This document shows, piece after piece, positions 1-11,618 of a DNA stretch of 64,000 nt. The notes under the pieces are model-generated. The model had not been told where the DNA came from and did no database searches. It was given only the letters and a program-made list of their open reading frames with translations. The stretch lies in the NCBI GenBank assembly GCA_963693305.1, contig OY855906.1, positions 16,099,661 to 16,163,660 on the forward strand, written 5' to 3'. This DNA comes from Meandrina meandrites. Taxonomy: Eukaryota > Cnidaria > Anthozoa > Scleractinia > Meandrinidae. The stretch's first letter is position 1; the number at the start of each line of letters is the position of its first letter. A program made the translations under genes and the position numbers.

Positions 1-245
1 ACATTTGAAAAACCTGGCTTTATTATACATGTGTTGCAATAATTTTAAAAATAATTTTCAGTTTTAAGCAACTTCAAGCTATACATGAGGTTTTGCTTTC
101 TCACTATTTTCCTGCTGTTATGAAATGTGTTCAGTGAACAGTTCAAATTATTGTAACAAGTCCTCATGCTCCCAAATAAATTTGCACAATAGCCAAGAGA
201 ATTCTTGCATGCTCACTGGTTGAAAGTTATGGTTGATGAGAGTAT

Positions 246-301
246 TAGCCTGCAGAACAGGCGGTTTATTTAGTTAAATAAACCGCCTGTTCTGCAGGCT
301 A
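246..301. repeat. Perfect 27-bp hairpin
   Basis: Two perfect inverted 27-base arms (246-272 and 275-301) with a 2-base loop. The ends begin TAGCCTGCAGAACAGG. The outer bases resemble those of the element at 56812-56904, so it may be a minimal miniature element of the same broad class. Confidence 0.85.
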
Positions 302-363
302 TAAGAGTATAGACAAACATGAAGATGAAATGAGCTGCAAAGCTGACAGACAGAAATATCAGC

Positions 364-1249
364 TACCGTATTTACCCGTGTATAAGTCGACCTTTTTTTA
401 CCTCAAAATCGGTCCAAAAAATCGTCCTCGACTTATACATGGGTCAAAATTTTCGACCCAAGAACCAGTTAAATAAATTCTGCACAATTAGCATAACAAT
501 TGTTTTTATATGTTATCAAACATTGTGTAAACAACAGTACAGGTTACAATGTCCTTTCGCTTTGCTGTGTCGTTAAATTGGCAGTTCAAGTTGGAATTCC
601 TTACGATTTGTCCGCTTAATATAAACCTGAATGCTGTAGAGACTCACTGGCACAAGGTTGGAATAAAGGGCTGACAGTTTCCACTCATAAATCTGTAAAA
701 TCCACTAGAGAAAAACATCTTTCTGCATGATCTTTTTCGCTTCTCTCGCTTCGAACTTCGCTACTTAGTAACCTGGCATGATGCAAGCACATGTAGTTAT
801 TAGTTACCAGTACCTCACCAATTTTGTAGCTTGGTTACCAAGTACCACGAGCAAGCTTGGCACGTTGTTTATCGAGTGGTTTTCAAAGGTTTTTGGTGTA
901 ACTTGGTGTTTTGCTTGTCTTCTAAAGCCACTACTATCTCTCCACAATTGCAAAGGTTCGTTTCTGATTAGTGTGTTTAATTTTTTAAGCCTGTTTCAAA
1001 AATTATGGACAAAATGCCTGATAAACATGTGTTGCAAAAACGCTCGCGTAAGCACGATAATAAACTTCACATTGAAACTTGCCGTGCCTTTTTCATTAAG
1101 TACCTCTACATGAAAGGAAATTCTAAGAAACACAGGGTTAGTTTTCCAGGAAGATTCTTACCCAGAAACGAAAAAATGTTAGTTTATGGCCTCAAAAATA
1201 GGGGGTCGACTTATACACGGGATCGACTTATACTCGGGTAAATACGGTA
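364..1249. mobile_element. Non-autonomous DNA transposon with terminal inverted repeats
   Basis: The ends are inverted copies of taccgtatttacccg followed by a TATAAGTCGA core, with one mismatch in about 27 bases. The TATAAGTCGA core recurs inside both ends in alternating orientation (381-390, 430-439, 1207-1216, 1224-1233). Internal open frames show no transposase motif, so the copy depends on another element. The superfamily is not certain from the ends alone. Confidence 0.75.
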
Positions 1250-1354
1250 TATAATTGGGATGGTAATGCCTCCAAGATATCATGGGTATAGCCACCTTAA
1301 TAAACACAACAAATAATGCTGCAAGAAATAAAAATAAATCAAAATAAATGTGTT

Positions 1355-1475
1355 CAAGTGGTGCACATTTATACACATGGGCATGAGTTGGGAGAGGCAG
1401 TATGAGAGTACAGTTACAAAACAGCACAGAGACTCCAGCCAGGAGATCACTGCACCTCCCTAACAAGTAAATGAC
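1355..1475 (-). mobile_element. Degenerate SINE fragment
   Basis: Minus-strand relic matching the middle of the SINE described at 1525-1820: the phrases for tgtataaatg and for the tcatactgcc block are recognisable but diverged. Its position directly beside the fuller copy suggests two insertions close together. Confidence 0.5.
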
Positions 1476-1524
1476 AGGTTTAAATAAGGTCAGATTTTTA
1501 ATAAACACCACCAGCATTTAATCA

Positions 1525-1820
1525 AGGTAAAGTCTGCATACGAGCCTAGTGGCTCATCAGGCCGCAGCTTATCCCGGTTTACGTAGCATGAAGCAACTAG
1601 GAGTATTTCCACTCCCCCCTGGATGGGCTGCTAGTCCATCGCAGGGCTACCCCCAGCAGTAGATTCGCCGGTACCCATTTATACACCTGGGTGGACAGAG
1701 GTACTATGAGAGTAAAGTGTCTTTCCCAAGAACACAACACAGTGCCCCGGCTAGGGCTCAAACCCGGACTGTTTGATCCAGCATCCAGCGCACTAAGCAT
1801 TAGGCCACTGCACCTCCACA
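1525..1820 (-). mobile_element. tRNA-derived SINE, near full length
   Basis: On the minus strand it starts with a tRNA-like head (A-box-like taatgcttagtgcgctgg, B-box-like gggtttgagccc), then the shared body ttgggaaagacactttactc and gtgtataaatgggtaccggc, then a tail ggatgggctgctag ... gataagctgcgg ... gcagactttacc. The same body occurs at 18289, 23766, 42985 and 63904, which defines the family in this window. Confidence 0.75.
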
Positions 1821-4056
1821 TCAAGAACATAGAGTATAGTCATGAAGTTATGAATGGAAATTTCTTGATACCATTGTAATTTAAAGTTTTGCACAGTGTG
1901 TTGAAATCCTAGTGTTGCAACCTTAAGAAATTGTTTTCTAAAATGATATTTGATTTGAAGTGGCTAAAAATTGTTCAGTTTTAATTTATTAATTTTCTTT
2001 GGGAATTTATATTTAATAAATACAAAAGAAGCACACTGGAACCTCAGTCTGCAATTATCTGTCACTAATAATGACAACATAAAAAATAAACTCACCTGAT
2101 GTCTATCTGAAGTCTGGTTTTGTCTGTCTTAACGTCTGTTCTCTTTCTGATATCCTCCTGTGATCAAGAATATAGGTTCCTAAAGATAAAAGACACAGTT
2201 TTAGGTCTACATGTAAATTAACCACCTGGCTAACCCTTTGTAATTTTACACTAACAAAAATTAAAAAAAAAAACATTTGGCATGCAAGAAAATTTAGGTT
2301 CCCTTAAACACGGAGTGATCCTATATAACGAGGCTGAACTGTTCAGCCTGCCAATTCCTGCCAATCACAAATTCCAATGAGACGATTTCATTGGTTGGGA
2401 AATGCAATCAACTGGCTTTTGGTGTGGCGTGATCCAGACTGATCTCGTTTTCTAAACTAAAAATAGATTCAAAGCAGTACAAGAAATAGCATCAAGATTC
2501 TCGTGTATAAAATTCTCTGTTTTGCTGTTTGCGTGTAAACAATCGAAAGCGAGGTTTAGAAATAGTGAAAGATACCTGTAGCTATCAGTCACTGTTCTGC
2601 GAAATCACGGAATTTCCTGCCCACAAGCGACCTGAGCTTAGCGCTGATACTGAATACAATTACATTGGATAAATGCGTTGCAAGTAAACAAATAAATATT
2701 TATAAATTCATTTTCTGAAATCTTAATCTGCTTATTGCTGAAAAATAAGGTTTTAGTGTAACGAACGCCTTTTATAGCGTGATAGCGTGACTCACATTGT
2801 TATGATATGCTGAGTAAATACCTGTTTGTTTTCAAGCCATGTATATACCTCTTTAGCCACAAGCGGACAGTGTTAGTTTTCATTCGGTCCACGAGACACG
2901 CACATCATCGGAGTTAGAAAGAAAGATCGACTGAGAGTAGGATCGTTATAAAACCGAATATAAGAGCGGGGAAAGAGGTATGTTTTCATAATTGTTGTTT
3001 TAATGTTTAGGATCGTGAAATGAATTACATTTAAAGCAGATTTATTACTTTCATAGAAATTCGTATTGTCTAAAATTGTCATTATGCACGCCCCACGTGC
3101 TTGAGAAAAGATCGTTTTAATTAATACGGACGCCATTTTGTACGGGCGGTTACGGGCGTTTCAGGGAAATTAGGGGTCGTCACGCACGGGCGGTTACGGG
3201 CGTTTCAGGTGTCAATGGGTTAATAAAGAAAGCAGAATAGAAAGATGCTTGGAGTTTCCATGATATAAAACATTTCTCCCTTGCGTGCGTTGGTTATTAA
3301 AAGAACAGATCGATATCAGCGTTCACCCATTACATTTAGTCAAGGATATGCCACATAAAAGCTAGCCAAAGAGCAAACGAAACTTGTAGTTTTGAATTTT
3401 GTCGCTTCAAAATTGAATTTGGTGATTGTTCCTGTTTCACGATAGAATAACAAGAACGTTTGTAAAGAGCATACAGTAGCTCCTAGTTCGCCAAATTTCG
3501 AAATGTAGAGATTCTTTCCAAAGCATTGTTATCTTTGTTGTTTGAATCCTTGACCCATAAAAACAAAATACTAAATGATTGTCATTGATGTGTTCAGCAT
3601 TATCTGTTTGAGCTTTCATGTCGTAACAGTGTTTGTGCGTGGTGGACATCAATTTTGAATTGTCAAGATTATTGCAAAAATTCTGTTTAAATTTTCTTTT
3701 AGCTTGAATGGAAAGAATTATTGGTAGTTTACATTGTATATTAGCTTGTTAATTGCACATAAATGAACTGAGAACACATTTAAAAAGCAAAATTTGTGGA
3801 GCTCTTCTCTTTCACAACCATTACTCTGACACAACTTTTTAAAATTGAAGCCAACAAAGTGCAAGACAGGGCCTTTTTATAGGCTCGCTCCGTGTTTAAA
3901 ATGAACAACTACTGAGAGTAAATAGAGTACATATATGCTCTCTGTCTGTAATAATGTGAAAAAATGCATTTGTCACACATTTTGTTCTCACTGCACATAT
4001 ATGGCTCACTTAATGGAATCAAAAGCAGTCAATGATGCATGAAACTTTGGATCATA

Positions 4057-4862
4057 CAGTGGGACCTCGATTTAACAAAGTGCCAAGGGACTGGGGAAAT
4101 TTGTTCGTTATATCGAGGGTTTGTTATATCGAAAACCTCGATTTAACGAATTTTCGGGAAAACAACGAAAATATTCGTTATATCGAGGTATAGTTAATGA
4201 TTAATATTCAACGGTGTTACGTTGCACTAACCCAGCATTTCTGGATATGAACGATTACTACTGAAACATCCGTTCTTTAATGTCTGTACGAAGCTATTGT
4301 CTCAGTGTAGATTTGTACATACCTACGGCACTAGAAACTGAACAGACAAACAACACTGCTTAAAACTACACATACACTGAAGATTGTTCTTTTTTTTTGT
4401 TGTCATCAGTAAAAATGCATCCTCCATTTAAGATATTCCTCTAAATGAACACGGTAAAAATCGTTAACAACTTATAACACTGTACTATTACATTTCTAAT
4501 CAGCACTTTAAAAAATTCTTTCAGTGAGGAATGTTCCTCTCTTTTTATTGCCATCCGTAACAATGTATCCTCCATCGAAGAAAGCAAGCATAGACTTTTT
4601 TTACCTTTGAACCGGTCTTGTCAAATGACAAAATGAAATTGCGTAGCGATGTCATAGCCTCGGTTATTCGTTATATCGAGGTATATTTTACGTTCGGGCT
4701 TCTGGATTGTGTTCGTTATAACGAGGATTTCGTTATATCGAGGTTCGTTATATCGAGGTCCTGTTCCATACATTTTACTGTAATTTTGGCCGGGCTGAAG
4801 ACAATCGTTCGTTATACCGAGAACTTCGTTATATAGAGGTTCGTTAAATCGAGGTTCCACTG
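4057..4862. mobile_element. Tigger/pogo-like non-autonomous element
   Basis: The ends are cagtgggacctcgattta and its inverted partner ending gaggttccactg, flanked by TA on both sides (4055-4056 and 4863-4864), as expected for the Tc1/mariner group. Inside, phrases such as cgttatatcgagg recur in both directions near both ends (about 4109-4190 and 4670-4850). No transposase frame is present; the two open frames of about 70-100 codons near the right end are only translations of these repeats. Confidence 0.8.
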
Positions 4863-4988
4863 TAGTAAAGAAATTTGAAAAGACTCTTTTAAGCGTCGAA
4901 AAACTGGAATTTTTACTATGGCTCATTTAGTTTTTTGTAATGGAGGAAGAGTACAATTCAACAATTATAGGCCAAGGCCTAGGAGGGG

Positions 4989-5010
4989 TGGGGGGGGGGG
5001 GGGGGGGGGG
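4989..5010. repeat. Poly-G run
   Basis: An almost pure run of G of about 20 bases. Such runs are prone to sequencing and assembly length errors. Similar runs occur at 19880-19897 (C) and 49889-49912 (G). Confidence 0.85.
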
Positions 5011-7152
5011 ATTTTCGAATTTGGACCTTACTATATTGATTACCATTCTTTTGGTTTTCAATTACCTTTGTAGAGCTTAAGAGTCTTCCCAGAATTTCTC
5101 AGTTATTGTCATATTTAACAAACACGTGGCACAGAGACATTCAATGTAATATTCGAGCATAAGCTTATATTTTATTTCCTTTTTTTCATTTATAAGCCGC
5201 AAATTAAGTTTACAAGAATCACATCTTTATTACATTAAAATTATGTGAAAGATATATTATAATCGCTGTTACTTCATCTTAATAATACTTAAGCTTACCA
5301 ATAACACAGGTTGGCGGAGTACAGTGAGCTTGATGTCGAGCAGCCCAGAACAGAACGCCATCCTTGCCGTACTCTTCAAGTTAAATGTACACTGTACCAG
5401 ACGGTAACAAGTCACCAAAGAACTATATAAGACATCAAAGCTGTATTCCACAGTCAATAAAATGGTTGCTGAAGATGCTGGACGTTTTACAAAATGCCCG
5501 CCATCTTTGTTTGCTGTGCTCGGCGCCTAATCTCGTACCCAGATCTCACTCGGCGCCAGCATTTCACCCGGTCATAATTCCTGGTAAGGGGTGAGGTGGG
5601 GGAAAATGGCGACCACATCGATGGAAGGGTGGGGGTGGCACGATTGCATTTGCTCGACGTGTTTTTTTTTTATTTTTTAATTTTTAATCATTTAAATTTG
5701 GCGCCAAATTTTGAGCCTACGTGACACAACAATAAATAAAATTCCGCAGATGTTTAGAAATTGAGAACTGATTTAAATCATAACGAACACTTCAAAGTTC
5801 AACAAAGCATGCAGATTATTACAGGCAGGATTTTGCTTGGGTGGGTACGAACACCGGTAGTATGAGCGTCTAGAAGGGATCCGGCGGTATATTTCTCCGG
5901 GAAACTTTGAAAAATCAAGTTGTTGAAGTCCGCTCAGTTTCCTGCATTCTGCATGTTCTGAGAGTCGTTTTAACCCTCCCTCTCAAATTAAGCAGACCTT
6001 TGCGGCGCGTGAAGGGGTGCGGACGCACCCATCGCACCCCTCTTCCTACGGCCCTGAGATAAACGCACTGCTTTAAGCGATCACGACATCTCTAACATTA
6101 AAACAATAGCCAATTGTTTACGATGCTGACTTAGTTTATGTAAGGTACAGTACCTTTCCAACTGACCTCTCAAAATTGATCAATTAAAATGGTAGCAATT
6201 CTCTCCGAACTTTAACTTTATTTGTTTTATAAAAAAATCACCCTGAAAAACTTGTCGTCTTCCTGCGTCAGAAATAACATTCTCTGGGAATGATTTCAAG
6301 GTGTGAAAAATTGCCAGCCGGAATGGTCGATAAATTGCTTCTGTTACAATTCGCTTTTTCCTTTTTTCGTGGAGGGAGATCTACATGGCAACCATCGTGG
6401 TTTATAAAACGACCATTTCTTGAAAAAAAGCTCTTCTAACGTTGAACACGGTGATATAATGACTTCTATGCCTCTGCTTTCCAAAACAATTTAACCGGCT
6501 GAGACATCATTTGCAACATAGTCTTCTACGTTTTCTGCAGGGAACTGTGGGATCTGAGGCCCCTGCAAAATGGGTTACCACAACAGACACATGTACTCGT
6601 ACAATGTTTGACACTCTGAAAACACTTACATCCACCTTGGTAAGTGTGACATGATTGCCCGGCTTAATTCCTTTTTCTCTACCACAGTTACAGCCTACTA
6701 CCGTGATTTGCTTGAGTACTCATTCAGGCTGCAAATGATCTTTAACCCAGCTTGATTCAGTGCGCAGCAATGTGGCGCGATTGAGTCTGTGAGCCCCAGA
6801 GTCAAGACGACTCGGAGTCCCTAAGAAGTCAAGTCTCCTGAGAATTGCCTACAACTATCTCATATCCAAAGAGTGCGAGTGGATACTCGTTTTAGTACAA
6901 AACACCCCCCAAATTGCAATACTTGAGCTCTCAGCTGTTCTCCCTGACGCGTACTACCATTTTTTTGGTCCATGGTATATGAGTTCTTATTAAAAACTAG
7001 CAATGGTATATTGTAATTCCTGAGTTTTGATTGGTTATCAGGCAATGGTATATGAGCTCATATACCATTCACCACAATTTCGTAGCCGATGCGCAACAAC
7101 GAAAACACCTGGGGAGCTCAAATATTGCAATTCTTTTGGGCGTTTTTAATAA

Positions 7153-7154
7153 AA

Positions 7155-7188
<34 letters not shown>

Positions 7189-7268
7189 CGTTAAAGCCAA
7201 CTCGGAGCTACTCGCCTCGTTGGTTATCTACCATCCCATATCCAACGCGCGCTCGTGGAATAATTGTT
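7153..7268. mobile_element. Fold-back miniature element
   Basis: Ends are inverted: aacaattattccact at the left and the mirrored tggaataattgtt at the right, continuing inward through ttggatatgagat. A single-ended relic with the same ending lies at 32035-32075, and a cousin with ends aacaattatcctgc is at 45289-45402. Confidence 0.7.
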
Positions 7269-7408
7269 AAATATAATGTGGGCGAAATTGGTTTTCCACC
7301 CTAACTTGCAGAGATGTGTTTGATTTTTACGGAAAGGAACTCTTAATTTGTGAGCATACGTTTTTGTCAAGGCTCTAAAAGCGCTAAAGGTTTCTGATGT
7401 GACCATAT

Positions 7409-10400
7409 TCATACTTTCCCGTAGCATATCAATTTGCCCAGGATGTGATATCCTTCTTCCATTTTTCCTGCTGTATCGCCAAACCTTAACTGAGACACAG
7501 GAAGGTAAAATTTGTCTGTAAGAAGTCCGCTGTCTTCACGCCAGAAATTTTTATCCGAGTCGCAATTACATTTCTTGCCTTCTTCTGTGCAGGTATTTGT
7601 CAGACCGCATGCACAGTAACCTTCGTGGTTAGTAGCGCCACCCCAATATTTCATTTTTGTGCCATCACGTGACACCCACCAGGCCTTCCCACCACGAAAG
7701 AGTTTGGAGTGTTTACATTCATAGCTGATAAACTGCTCACAGCTAGCGGACGCATCCGTGAGAACCGTCAACTGGGAAAGACTGGTGCCTACGTATGTCA
7801 CGTCACGTTTGTAGCATCCGTCGCCTTCGCAGCCATTCACGTGGGTTCTGTTTTCAGTGTCATGACTGACAACTGTCACTCCAATACCTCCTTTGTCTGT
7901 CATGTTACAGAACACGTTAAATGGAGCCGTGCCTTGGGCACCATCTGGATCGATGACGTAATGACCACTGACGTCAGCTATATCTGCTTTCACTCTGCTG
8001 CAGGTCTCAGGATACCTTATATGGACTGTAACTCTTCCAGTTGCCTGAATCGAGCTACTCGAGTTTCGTACGACACATGTGTAATTCCCACCGTGCCTTA
8101 CTTCAGCAAATGTTATGTTTAATTTTTGGGGACAATCGATCACCACTCCATCAGGAAGAGCTGAAGTTTTGTTGTATGTCCAAACGACTGTTGAATGTGG
8201 GTCTGTTGGGACCGGACATGGGATTGTCTTGTTTTGTCCAAAGTAAAAGAACAAAGATGACTGTCGCATGATGTTTAGCACGACAATTGACGAGTTAGAT
8301 CCAACAGCGTTGGTAGCGGTGCAGGCGTACAACCCACTGTCATCTACACTAGTATTCAGGATGGTTAACTTTGCATCGTGTATGATGGCTCTTGATGCAG
8401 GAAGGGATCCGTCAGACTTGTTCCACTTGATCTCTGGTTGTGGCTGACCTGTTGCACTGCACGTGAACATGGCGTTTTTTCCTTCCTCGACAGGTTCTCT
8501 TGGGGAATTGACAGTTACTGAGGGGGCAACTAAAGAATAGGAAATGAAATGAATGCAGTGCTAAGTCACATTTAACAGATACATGGAAGAAAGAACTGAG
8601 CAAATCAAAAAGTGTAAACAAGTCGCGTAAACTTGCGATTATTAGTACCAGTTTGTTGCTAAAAGAGTTAAATATTAAAAACTTCTATTAAGGAAAATAA
8701 GTTAAAGCAAATTTACCATTCGCAATGCTGGAAGTTGCAATCGAACTTGAGCTTGACGGTGTTATAACTAAAGATAAAAAGGATTTTAAACTGTAATATT
8801 TACTGAAAAATAATTACCTTACTTAATTGTTGTGTATTGTTTGTGTTAGATACATATCAGTCTGAATTGGCGAAAAGGAATTAACGAGATTTATATTAGC
8901 ACTTGCTGAAGTGAGGTCCTTTGGCTTTGGATAATTTACAACTGAACTTGGTATTACTAGATCGAAAAGAAACATACGTTAAATATGTAGATTTATTATC
9001 CAACACTGCTTCATAGAGTACAAATAATGCGCGGAACGAGTACAGATATCACACGATCATGACGATATTTGTACTCGTCTCATTCCCCGACCGCGCGAAA
9101 GATTAAAAACCTTGGCAAGTCAGAATTTTGGGGAAACGAAAAAAATGGATAATAAATCTCTTATTACACATTTTAGTGTGTAGCATCGCTGTAAATTTTT
9201 ACTCATCATTTGTATTTTGTCTCGCCCTTCGGGCTCGCAGAACAGCGATACTACACACTAAAATGTCTAATATAAAGATATATGTATTTTAGACTCATCG
9301 GCACACCCTTAAATCATCAATTATTTATTAAAAATTTAATACACTCTAATTCCATGTTTTGAATGTAGAATGTAACAGACAAAAAAATATCAAGGCAAAT
9401 TTAATTATAATTTAAAATTTTCCGTAGCGGAACTTGCAAGGATCTTTTGCCAGACATTATTGCTGACACTTAATAACAAGAAATGCGACCGTGTAAGAGT
9501 TAGGGCCCGTTTACACAAAATCGCCTGTGTAAACGGGCCTTTACTAAGGGCCAATTCGCACTAGCGGACAAATTTTGTAACAATTGGTAGATTTCATCAT
9601 TAATGTGTCACTTGTTACAGAAAACAAGTGCAAATACGTTTTTTGAGACCTAGAACTTGTCCAACAATTCAGGAAAACAAAGAAGCAGTTGTCTCATGAT
9701 TGGTCCGCGTTGCACGCGCGATGCATTTTGTCAAACAATCGCAAAAACAGGAGGGGGTGGGGCAGCGAGGAAACAGCACGCGAAAAATTGTTCTGTTTTG
9801 AATTTAAATAAGCTTACAGTTAAAGTGTTGACACCATCACTTTCGCTAGATGGAAAGCGCTTCTTTTATTCCCCGAAAATTTGAAGTATTTTGGCTTTTA
9901 AAAATCATTTTGAAGCTAAATGATGCTGTTGTGTGACTCGCTGAAAAATAGCGCCATTGACAAGTTGTCAATCTATGAATGAACTCACCCGTAAAGAAAT
10001 CGGTGGGCGTTTTTCAGAATCGTGGGGTTTGCCTGCATGCGTTCCCTCGCTGCCCCACCCCCTCCCTGCTCCTTTTCCTTTTTTGCTCTCGCCCCAATTT
10101 TCGCGCGACCAGAATCTTTACTCACGCGACACATAGCACTTCGTTCGCACGGGAACGCTTGCTACGCAGGCTACGTTACCTTAGAATGTGAGTGCACGGC
10201 AGGCCCGTAGCCAGACTTTTCTGACTACCGAGGCAATTGCGAAGTGCCAAAGGCACGAGCCACTAGAGGATTAAATTTCGATATAAGGAAGCCCGGAAAT
10301 GCCAATTTTAGGCAATACAGGTATCTAAAATGAAACACTTCTATCATATTTATATTTATTTATATATATTTACATATGTGAACTTGGAAACACTGGAAGA

Positions 10401-11160
10401 GAAAATGTGCAGACATTAATATTATGATAGCACAAAATGTGAAAGTGAAACTGATCTATTTGGCAATAGATAATTATCAAGGCAAATTATCGAGTGGGAC
10501 AATTTCTGTCAGAAAAGTATTATGTTCCACTTTGATGTTACCTTTGGGTTTTTGATTGTTGGTTATGCATCGATATTCTTTATCAGTAAATCCATTTTGA
10601 CATAACAGATTTGGAGAGCAGGGGTTCTTTGAGCAGGCGTTCTAAAGTAAAGGAAAAGTAAGATGCAAGGTTTGTCAATGTTAATCGAGAAAAGCATTTT
10701 AAGGATACCAAGGTGATTTCTTTTCCTAGCTTAGTTTGAAGGTAAATCAAAACTCCCTCGTCCATCCCTGCCGACACTATCAGCCTTGCAAACGTTAAAA
10801 TTGAAATGAGGTTTTCACAATTTTGCTCTTTGCCCACATGACTTTACTTTGACTGGGGAAAAGCTTTGAAGAAGGTTGGTGCGATGCCTTGCTGAAACAA
10901 ACTAACCTCAGTCGGTGTGTAGGTGAAACCATTTTTACGCACGAGTGCCTCAGTGTGTATTTGATGATCAGAATCACTCAATTCGCATATGTGAGTTTCG
11001 TCTTCATCTAAAGGGCCAATATTGTAAGACATACAGTTATGTTCCACATAACACCATGCTTCACAAGCGGCCTCTCTCCGCACCTTTAAGCTCTTAAATA
11101 CGTGACCCTGAAGAGAGTATCCTTCCAAAGTAGGGTTGAACTTCAAAACACGGCAGGCAT
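7409..11160 (-). CDS. Extracellular PAN/EGF/Ig/fibrinogen-like protein, 5' end not found
   Basis: Exons, 5' to 3': 10907-11160, 10542-10641, 8903-8956, 8717-8767, 7409-8529; phases join and give 525 residues plus two bases. The stop is TGA at 7409-7411. Domains: a PAN/apple domain (residues 1-84, CEAWCYVEHNCMSYN and many Cys), an EGF-like Cys cluster (85-117, CSKNPCSPNLLCQNGF), a Ser/Thr linker from two mini-exons (118-153), Ig domain 1 (about 154-240, Cys 176 and 222, DDSGLYACTA), Ig domain 2 (about 241-324, Cys 257 and 304, GGNYTCVV) and a fibrinogen-like domain of the neurexin-IV/Caspr type (325-525, CNCDSDKNFW, LPVSQLRFGDT). There is no membrane segment at the C-terminus, so it is probably secreted or held by missing upstream sequence. 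Anthozoan genomes carry many such genes, with presumed roles in adhesion or recognition; the exact function is unknown. Many NxS/T sites are visible. Confidence 0.8.
8990..9159. mobile_element. Fold-back element in an intron of the PAN/Ig gene
   Basis: Ends agatttattatcca (8990-9003) and tggataataaatct (9146-9159) are perfect inverted copies. An inner pair, ggaacgagtac and gtactcgtctcattcc, also mirrors. It lies in the intron between exons 8903-8956 and 10542-10641. Confidence 0.65.
9166..9268. mobile_element. Second fold-back element, adjacent
   Basis: Arms of 27 bases (9166-9192 and 9242-9268) match inverted at 25 positions; the core is ctacacactaaaatg. It starts seven bases after the previous element ends. 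Confidence 0.65.
9505..9544. repeat. Short inverted repeat in intron
   Basis: The phrase gggcccgtttacaca is followed by an eight-base loop and its mirror tgtgtaaacgggcc. It may be a small relic of a longer fold-back element. Confidence 0.6.
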
Positions 11161-11618
11161 CTGTCAAAAAGGAAAGGTTCTTTTCTATCAATGTACTCAC
11201 TGTGAAATATTTTAAACTGCGACTTTGCCTTTAATAGCTCTAGATAACGTTTAGTCTGGATATAAAACCCTAGGGAATGACTCTAAATGAAACCTATAGA
11301 ACAGTACTATTATCTGTTGGTTTCTTAATACTTTTCAAACTGACATTTAACATGGCAAGAAGTAATACAAGTCGCTGATTATGAGTGGCAATTACATATA
11401 GTCAAACCAAGGTCTTTTCCCAGAATAAAAAAGATATAAAGCGACCAACCAATACGCCTTATAATGGCAAAACTTCAGAGCCGCGCAACCAAATTCAGTA
11501 TACGTAAGGATGCACAAAATAGAAAGTGCATGCTGATAGTGTAAGAAAATCGCCTCGGCAGAATTTTTTTTTCTTTCTTGCGCGAGTTTCGGCGCGGGTT
11601 TTGATGCACATTTCCATG

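Larger units (their letters stand above)
1..7408. other. Left flank without a supported gene
   Basis: No frame here shows a known domain or a chain of phased exons. The stretch holds a short perfect hairpin (246-301), an inverted-repeat transposon (364-1249), SINE relics (1355-1820), a Tigger/pogo-like element (4057-4862) and a G run (4989-5010). A segment at 3142-3210 repeats a GC-rich phrase (cgggcggttacgggcgtttc) twice with a 45-base period. The longest open frames are under 115 codons and look like chance. Confidence 0.6.

Noticed and set aside
778..1241. Two overlapping plus-strand frames of 111 and 78 codons that might encode a transposase
   Set aside because: No DDE-type residues or zinc-finger pattern; they lie inside a non-autonomous element and the second runs into its right end.
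2873..3136. Open frame starting ATGGCG with a good start context and a basic, mitochondrial-like N-terminus (MASVLIKTIFSQARG)
   Set aside because: The rest has no domain, no convincing donor follows, and no partner exon was found.
4621..4926. Minus-strand 101-codon frame with repeated RYNEP-type words
   Set aside because: It is the translation of the repeated cgttatatcgagg words of the Tigger-like element.
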